Of a DNA stretch of 64,000 bases, positions 59,353 through 64,000 are shown one piece after another (positions within the stretch are counted from its first letter, which is position 1; the number at the start of each line of letters is the position of its first letter). The DNA lies in contig NZ_FTNO01000001.1 in NCBI RefSeq assembly GCF_900156425.1, positions 1,612,001-1,676,000 of the forward strand. Direction: 5' to 3'. Below the pieces are notes generated by a model, which searched no databases, was not told the origin of the DNA, and saw only the letters and a program-made list of their open reading frames with translations. Source of the DNA: Haladaptatus litoreus. GTDB lineage: Archaea; Halobacteriota; Halobacteria; Halobacteriales; Haladaptataceae. The position numbers and the translations under genes are program-made.

Positions 59353-60708
59353 ATGGCGCTCCGTCTGCTTCACTACTCTGACGTCGAAAACGCCTACGAC
59401 GACCCCGACCATATCGGCAGACTCGCGGGCTGTATCAACTCTCTACGCGATGACAAAACTCTCGTCGTCGGGACGGGTGACAACACTGCACCGGGCGTCC
59501 TCTCGCTCGTGACCGAGGGTGGGCAGGCACTCGATTTCTTCGACGCAGTCTCCCCGGATTTCGACACCTTCGGAAATCACGATTTCGACTACGGCGCCGA
59601 CCGTGCCCGCGAACTGGTTCGAAACTCTCCGCAGACGTGGCTCACGGCGAACATCCGCGAAAACGGTGACCGATTCGCGGTCGATGCCGGAACCGCCTCA
59701 CACGAGATTCGTGAACTCGGCGCGAAACGGATTGGTTTTTTCGGCCTGACGACGCCGAAAACACCAGCACTGAATCCGAACGTGAACGACCTCGACTTTC
59801 TCGACCCGCTTCCAATCGCCCGAAAAGCTGTTTCGGCGCTCCGCGATTCGGGTGCCGACTACATCGTCGCCCTCTCGCACCTCGGACAGGGTGACCGCGA
59901 ACTCGCAAAGCACCTCGACATCGACGTCATCCTCGGCGGACACGTCCACTCCGAGCGAGTCGAACAAATCGAGGGAACGGTCGTCACCCGGCCCGGCGTA
60001 AACGGCCACGTTCTCCTCGAAATCGAACTGGATTCCGAACCAACCGTCAGCAGTCACCGAATCGTGGACGCTCCCGTGGACGACAAAATCGCGGACGCGA
60101 TGGCGGACACGATGGCGACGACGGGACTCGACACGACCGTCGGGACCGTGGAAACCGCAATCGAGCGAACCGAGACGACGATGTTCCACGGCGAAAGTCG
60201 TATCGGCAACTTCGTCGCGGACGCCTACCGCTGGGCGACCGACGCGGACATCGGCTTGCAAAACAGCGGCGGCATCCGCGAAGGCAAACCGTTGGTCGGC
60301 GACGTAACCGTCGCCGACCTCGTGAGTGTCATTCCGTTTCAGGAACACGTCGCAGTCGCGGAACTCTCCGGCGAGGAACTGTGCGACGTGTTCCGACAGG
60401 CCCACGACGCCACCATCGGGTTCGGCGAACCCGGCTGGTGGCACGCGCACGTGAGCGGTGTGGAACTCGTCTGGAACCGTGCCAAGCGCGACATCGAATC
60501 AGTCGCCGTCGGCGGCGAGCAAGTGTGTAAAGAGGAAACGTACTCCGTCGCCACGACGGAGTACCTGCTACACACCGACGAGGAGTTTCCCGCGCTCCAC
60601 GAAGGTCACCGCGTCGAAACCGGCGACGTGCAGTACGAGGTGTTGGCCGACTACGCCCGCGAGTTCGGCATCGACCCGGAAATCGACGGGCGAATCACGC
60701 GCCAGTAG
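59353..60708 (+). CDS. 5'-nucleotidase/UshA-like metallophosphatase
   Basis: The 451-residue protein has the metallophosphatase motifs HYSDVEN (where typical enzymes have NDxHG), VVGTGDNTAP, TFGNHDFDYG, ALSHLGQGD and ILGGHVHSE. The C-terminal 5'-nucleotidase domain from about residue 250 has NFVADAYRWATDADIGLQNSGGIREG and the substrate-stacking region. It hydrolyses phosphate esters, probably of nucleotides. The usual first-motif histidine is replaced by glutamate. There is no signal peptide, so it may act inside the cell. Confidence 0.88.
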   Translation: MALRLLHYSDVENAYDDPDHIGRLAGCINSLRDDKTLVVGTGDNTAPGVLSLVTEGGQALDFFDAVSPDFDTFGNHDFDYGADRARELVRNSPQTWLTANIRENGDRFAVDAGTASHEIRELGAKRIGFFGLTTPKTPALNPNVNDLDFLDPLPIARKAVSALRDSGADYIVALSHLGQGDRELAKHLDIDVILGGHVHSERVEQIEGTVVTRPGVNGHVLLEIELDSEPTVSSHRIVDAPVDDKIADAMADTMATTGLDTTVGTVETAIERTETTMFHGESRIGNFVADAYRWATDADIGLQNSGGIREGKPLVGDVTVADLVSVIPFQEHVAVAELSGEELCDVFRQAHDATIGFGEPGWWHAHVSGVELVWNRAKRDIESVAVGGEQVCKEETYSVATTEYLLHTDEEFPALHEGHRVETGDVQYEVLADYAREFGIDPEIDGRITRQ

Positions 60709-60749
60709 AAGACGGAAGGTTCTCCCCCATAGACGCCATTCGACCTCAC

Positions 60750-61148
60750 ATGAGTCGCGTCCTCGTTCCGGTTCGATACCCGCTGTCAGAACACTCCCAG
60801 CGGACGCTTTCCGAAGCCATCCGCGTGGCAGAAGAGCGTAGCGCAGACCTCACTATCCTTCACGTCAATCTCTATCACCGCGGAAATGAGACGAATCGAA
60901 CCGACCTGAAACGTACCGTCGAGCAGGCCTTTGGCGGCCTCGCAAACGCCCGGTACGTCGTTCGGGACGGCTTTTTGATCGAAGAGACGATTCTCGAAGA
61001 AGTCGCCGCGACGCGAGCCGACGTGGTCGTCATCGGTCGAAAACAGATGGGTCGCTGGCGGCGCGCGATTCGCCGACTCGTGGACGACCCGAACATCGAG
61101 AACTTCCTCCGCGAGAAAATCGACTGCGAACTGATTACGGTCGGGTGA
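60750..61148 (+). CDS. UspA-domain protein
   Basis: The 132-residue protein has the universal stress fold: VLVPVRYPLSEHSQRTLSEAIRVAEERSADLTILHV, then TRADVVVIGRKQMGRWRRAIRRL...NIENFLREKIDCELITV. It probably binds ATP or a related ligand. It follows the phosphatase gene by 41 bases on the same strand. Confidence 0.85.
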   Translation: MSRVLVPVRYPLSEHSQRTLSEAIRVAEERSADLTILHVNLYHRGNETNRTDLKRTVEQAFGGLANARYVVRDGFLIEETILEEVAATRADVVVIGRKQMGRWRRAIRRLVDDPNIENFLREKIDCELITVG

Positions 61149-61171
61149 GGCGAACAGTCGTCGGCGCTTTA

Positions 61172-62158
61172 CTATCGCTCGTCGAACTCGACCGGACGGG
61201 ATTGCTGTTGGGCTTCGACCGATACTCGGGCGGTTCCGCTCGTGTCGTCGAAGACGAGGTGGGAGTGAGGATACGCCATTTCCACGTCCGCACCGTCGAT
61301 TTCAGCCCAGATGCGCTCTCGAATTTTCGATGATACTCGGCTCATGTAGTACGGGTCTTTCACCCAGTAGCGCAGTTCGAGGAGGACGCCGTGGTCGGCA
61401 AAATCACGGATTTGTGCGACTGGGGCGCTCGGATACCGGGCGCTTCCGATTCGGATGTCCGGCCCGGACGCGACGACTTCCGGCGTTTCGCGGGCGGCCC
61501 GTTCCATGATTGCTCGCGCTTTTTCGAGGTCTCCCTCGTAGGTCACCTGTATCTTCAGCGACAGTCGAGAGCGAGTGTCCTCCGCGGAGTAGTTTATCAC
61601 GTCGCGCTCGCGCATCGTTGCGTTCGGAATGACGATGAAGGTGTTTTCCAGTGTGAAAATCTTCGTGTATCGCAGGGTCATGTCCTCGACGTAGCCCCGC
61701 GTTCCGCCGTCCGGCCCGTTGCCGACCAGTTCTATCAGGTCGCCGATTTCGTATGGCTGGTCTGCCAACACGAACAAACCGTTGATGACGCTCCCGACGA
61801 TTGGCGCGAGCACGAGGCCGATGACCGCGGAGAACACCGTCACCGACACGAAGATGTTCGACGTCCCGAGGCCGACCTGCGCCGCCGCGAACAGTATCGC
61901 CACGAACAGGACGACCCCGCGCACGCTCCGGAGAATCGTCTTCGTCACACTGGGTCTGCGGAACCGGCGGGCGACCTGCCGTCCGATGAGGCTAACGACT
62001 AACTGCGAGACGTACCACCCGAGGAGGAGATACAGCGCCGCGAGGACGAGTTCGGTGACGATGACGGGGTCAGCAGACCTTCGTCCAAGCACCTCCCACC
62101 CGCCGACCTCTCCAAACCATTGGAGCACTCCGGCGAGTCTGTCTTCGAGCGTCGGCAT
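61172..62158 (-). CDS. MscS-type mechanosensitive channel
   Basis: The 328-residue protein has an N-terminal helix pair and the MscS core: LFAAAQVGLGTSNIFVSVTVFSAVIGLVLAPIVGSVINGLFVLADQPYEIGDLIEL is the pore helix plus the start of the beta domain. NTFIVIPNATMRERDVINYS and a C-terminal alpha/beta domain follow. It releases solutes under hypo-osmotic stress, useful in changing salinity. Confidence 0.93.
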   Translation of the reverse strand: MPTLEDRLAGVLQWFGEVGGWEVLGRRSADPVIVTELVLAALYLLLGWYVSQLVVSLIGRQVARRFRRPSVTKTILRSVRGVVLFVAILFAAAQVGLGTSNIFVSVTVFSAVIGLVLAPIVGSVINGLFVLADQPYEIGDLIELVGNGPDGGTRGYVEDMTLRYTKIFTLENTFIVIPNATMRERDVINYSAEDTRSRLSLKIQVTYEGDLEKARAIMERAARETPEVVASGPDIRIGSARYPSAPVAQIRDFADHGVLLELRYWVKDPYYMSRVSSKIRERIWAEIDGADVEMAYPHSHLVFDDTSGTARVSVEAQQQSRPVEFDER

Positions 62159-62288
62159 GACTCGTGCCTCTCACTCGGACAAGTAAAACCCGCCTATTTC
62201 CGGATTTGACGTATCTCTGGGGCGATGGAAGCCGGAGCGACCGGACGACGGGAGTACGAACTAAGACCCACCGCGTCGAACACGATGC

Positions 62289-63035
62289 ATGTCTTGGGAA
62301 TCGCACCCGCCAAGTGCATCGTTCGAAATCACCGCCGACGAGGAGCCGAACGAAACCCTGCTCGTTGGGCTTTCGGAGTTCGGACTCGCCGGACTAACCG
62401 CGGTCGAATATCTGGTCGAACACCTTTCCCTCGAAGAGACTGGCCACGTCACCGCCGAGCAGTTGCCCACCATCACACCGTTCGAAAACGGCAAGCCACG
62501 CCATCACACGAGGCTGTTTTCCCGGCCAGACCTCGACGTGACCGTCCTCGTCGGCGAACTGTTCGTTCCCGTCTGGGCCGCCGGGTCGTTCGCAAACGCC
62601 ATCCTCGATTGGACGGGCGACAACGGCGTCGAGGAAATCGCGGTTCTCTCCGGTGTACCCGTGCCCCACGGCCCAGACGAGCATCGCGTCTTCTACATCG
62701 CAACCGAAGACTATCGCCAGAATCGACTCGCCGGCACCGACGTTCCGGGGATGGGCCGTGGCTTCCTCGATGGTGTGAACGCCACGCTGGTCAGGCGCGG
62801 CATGGACACCCACCTCGAAGCTGGCGTGTTCGTCACGCCGGTTCACGCCCAGACGCCGGACGTGGAGGCCGCACTGCGACTCACCGAAACCATCGCCGAC
62901 GTGTACGACCTGTCGGTCGACACCGGCCCGCTCGAAGCCTTCGCCGAGGAAGTCGGCGAATACTATGCCGAACTCGCGGCCCGCGTCGAATCCGCCCGCG
63001 AATCGGACAGGCCTGACGACCGGATGTACATGTAA
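62289..63035 (+). CDS. PAC2 family (proteasome assembly chaperone-like) protein
   Basis: The 248-residue protein has the PAC2 pattern LLVGLSEFGLAGLTAVEYLVEHL, DVTVLVGELFVP, and GVPVPHGPDEHRVFYI, with a conserved helical end ALRLTETIADVYDLSVDTGPLEAFAEE. Archaeal PAC2 proteins are thought to bind proteasome subunits; a direct role is not proven here. It is divergent from MscS. Confidence 0.9.
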   Translation: MSWESHPPSASFEITADEEPNETLLVGLSEFGLAGLTAVEYLVEHLSLEETGHVTAEQLPTITPFENGKPRHHTRLFSRPDLDVTVLVGELFVPVWAAGSFANAILDWTGDNGVEEIAVLSGVPVPHGPDEHRVFYIATEDYRQNRLAGTDVPGMGRGFLDGVNATLVRRGMDTHLEAGVFVTPVHAQTPDVEAALRLTETIADVYDLSVDTGPLEAFAEEVGEYYAELAARVESARESDRPDDRMYM

Positions 63036-63052
63036 ATACCATCTTTTTATTG

Positions 63053-63079
63053 CGAGGGTCGCAAACCGCGCGACCCTCG
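63053..63079 (+). terminator. 10-bp hairpin after PAC2 gene
   Basis: CGAGGGTCGC and its exact complement are separated by seven bases, and an A/T-rich TAAAAA follows. It could be a terminator or part of the repeat element. Confidence 0.5.
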
Positions 63080-63088
63080 ATAAAAATC

Positions 63089-63500
63089 TGGACCAAAAGC
63101 ACGGCGTCACCTCCTCCGTCGCGTCGAAAACTCGCGGTGCTCGTTTTCTCGCTCCGTCGAAGGTTCCTTGGCCCGCTCGCTTCGCTCGCGGAGAGTATTC
63201 TCGTCTCGCTGAAAAGCAGGCCAGCTATCGCTCCCACCGGAAGAGCAGAGCTCCTCCATGCTCTTGTTCACTCCTCTGTCACTCACGAGAACTGCGGTCG
63301 CTAGCGCGGGACAACCAGCAACGCGAGCGATAGACAGTGACACAGCAACTAGAGGTCAAGACTACACAACCACCAAAATCTGAAATCGACACAACCGCCT
63401 GCGGCTAGCAGTTCACCGCGAGCGAGGAACGAAGTGACGAGTGAGCGGGCCGACGACCGAGCGGAGCAACGCGAAGCGAGGGAGGAGTGCTTTTGGTCCA
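63089..63500. repeat. 412-base segment bounded by 14-bp perfect inverted repeats
   Basis: TGGACCAAAAGCAC at 63089-63102 is matched by its exact complement at 63487-63500. The similarity extends outwards about eight bases with three mismatches. Inside are regions with internal GC-rich runs and the dispersed repeat at 63232. No transposase is present. It resembles a miniature inverted-repeat element. Confidence 0.7.
63232..63295 (+). repeat. Dispersed repeat type 2, copy C
   Basis: It matches 27746-27809 at about 80% by eye, in the same orientation, within the inverted-repeat segment. Confidence 0.65.
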
Positions 63501-63518
63501 GCTTTTACAGGGAGCCAG

Positions 63519-63551
63519 CAGGCGTGACGACGGCGGTTGTCGTCACGCCTG
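63519..63551. repeat. 13-bp perfect hairpin before TrmB gene
   Basis: CAGGCGTGACGAC and its complement are separated by seven bases, and a further CTTTTAC/GTAAAAG pair (63502-63508 with 63564-63570) encloses it. It may be a terminator or regulatory hairpin, about 50 bases before the gene at 63621. Confidence 0.75.
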
Positions 63552-63620
63552 CCTGCGACCGTCGTAAAAGGTGGAGGCGAAAAGGTGGTACTATAGGCCT
63601 CCGTTTGTTTGCTTTGGGTA

Positions 63621-64000
63621 ATGGCCTCCGACGACCTCTATCTGACGCTCGAACGAGTCGGAGAACGGTTCAATCTCGGGGAGTACGAAATCGACGCATA
63701 CCTCACAGTGCTCGAACACGGACGACTGACTGCGAGCCAAATCGCAGACCACACGGACATCCCGCAACCGCGGGTGTACGACACCGTCCGCAGTTTGAGC
63801 GACCGGGGACTGGTCGAACTTCGTGAATCCCGACCGATGAAAGTCATCGCAATCGACCCCGAAGAGGCGTTCTCCGACGTGCAGTCGTCGCTCGACGACA
63901 TGATAACGAACCTCGAAGCGCGCTACACCGCGCCGACGCGAGACACGGAAGCCGTCTCGCTCGTCAAATCGCGCTCGACCATCCTTCGCTATCTCGAAGA
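63621..64000 (+). CDS. TrmB family transcriptional regulator (partial, runs off window end)
   Basis: The first 126 residues of a TrmB-type regulator are visible: a winged helix with [51 protein letters not shown], then [14 protein letters not shown] and the start of the linker helix. TrmB proteins in haloarchaea control sugar metabolism. The ATG at 63621 follows the hairpin region. The ligand-binding domain lies beyond the window. Confidence 0.9.
   Translation, partial: MASDDLYLTLERVGERFNLGEYEIDAYLTVLEHGRLTASQIADHTDIPQPRVYDTVRSLSDRGLVELRESRPMKVIAIDPEEAFSDVQSSLDDMITNLEARYTAPTRDTEAVSLVKSRSTILRYLE

Larger units (their letters stand above)
63036..63620. other. Repeat-rich non-coding gap between PAC2 and TrmB genes
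   Basis: No convincing gene is seen in this stretch of about 585 bases. It contains a hairpin after the PAC2 gene, a 412-base segment bounded by inverted repeats, a dispersed repeat and a strong hairpin before the TrmB gene. Frames across it follow the repeats and differ from the local coding style. Confidence 0.75.

Overview
The window is archaeal, from a halophilic euryarchaeon (class Halobacteria). The evidence is the acidic, high-GC coding style, many twin-arginine signal peptides, and small proteins of haloarchaeal type (DUF7344 regulators, HalOD1 domains, DUF5816 and UPF0179 proteins, a TrmB regulator). A genus such as Haladaptatus is possible but is only a guess. I see one tRNA (Glu, anticodon TTC), no rRNA, no CRISPR array and no intact transposase.

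1-17.5 kb, minus strand: a surface-polysaccharide locus. In transcription order it encodes an acyltransferase, a DegT aminotransferase, a Gfo/Idh dehydrogenase, a UDP-sugar 6-dehydrogenase, a GT2 glycosyltransferase, a UDP-GlcNAc 2-epimerase and a polysaccharide deacetylase; then a FemAB-like transferase, two DUF354 glycosyltransferase-like proteins around a GT4 enzyme, a large membrane protein, a flippase, an alkaline-phosphatase-superfamily phosphodiesterase and a partial sugar-nucleotide epimerase. The first enzymes match a UDP-2,3-diacetamido-hexuronate (WbpA/B/E/D/I-type) pathway. 17.9-27.6 kb: a membrane-anchored DUF7344 regulator, two paralogous Tat-exported beta-helix proteins, a second phosphodiesterase-FemAB pair, DUF457 and DUF1616 membrane proteins and small proteins. 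The 9-mer ATAACAAAG, or a one-mismatch copy, lies upstream of nearly every polysaccharide transcription unit from 2 to 27 kb, which suggests one regulon.

28-43 kb: mostly core functions. These are succinate dehydrogenase (sdhCDBA), an AstE-like amidohydrolase divergent from a RimK-type ligase fused to a retropepsin-like domain, an AlkA-type glycosylase, an MFS transporter, a Tat-exported subtilase, an acyl-CoA dehydrogenase, a hydroxyacyl-CoA dehydrogenase/enoyl-CoA hydratase fusion and tRNA-Glu. 43-53 kb: an AbrB-like protein, a three-domain regulator and a four-gene block of two PrkA-type kinases, a YeaH-like vWA protein and SpoVR.

53-64 kb: small conserved haloarchaeal genes, a second AstE-like enzyme, a LolA-like secreted protein with an acidic tail, a split DUF7344/HalOD1 gene pair with a perfect hairpin over an in-frame stop, a 5'-nucleotidase-like phosphatase, UspA, MscS and PAC2 proteins, a repeat-rich 0.58-kb gap bounded in part by 14-bp inverted repeats, and the start of a TrmB regulator. 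Dispersed non-coding repeats occur at 2.6-2.75, 27.7-28.0 and 63.05-63.55 kb.
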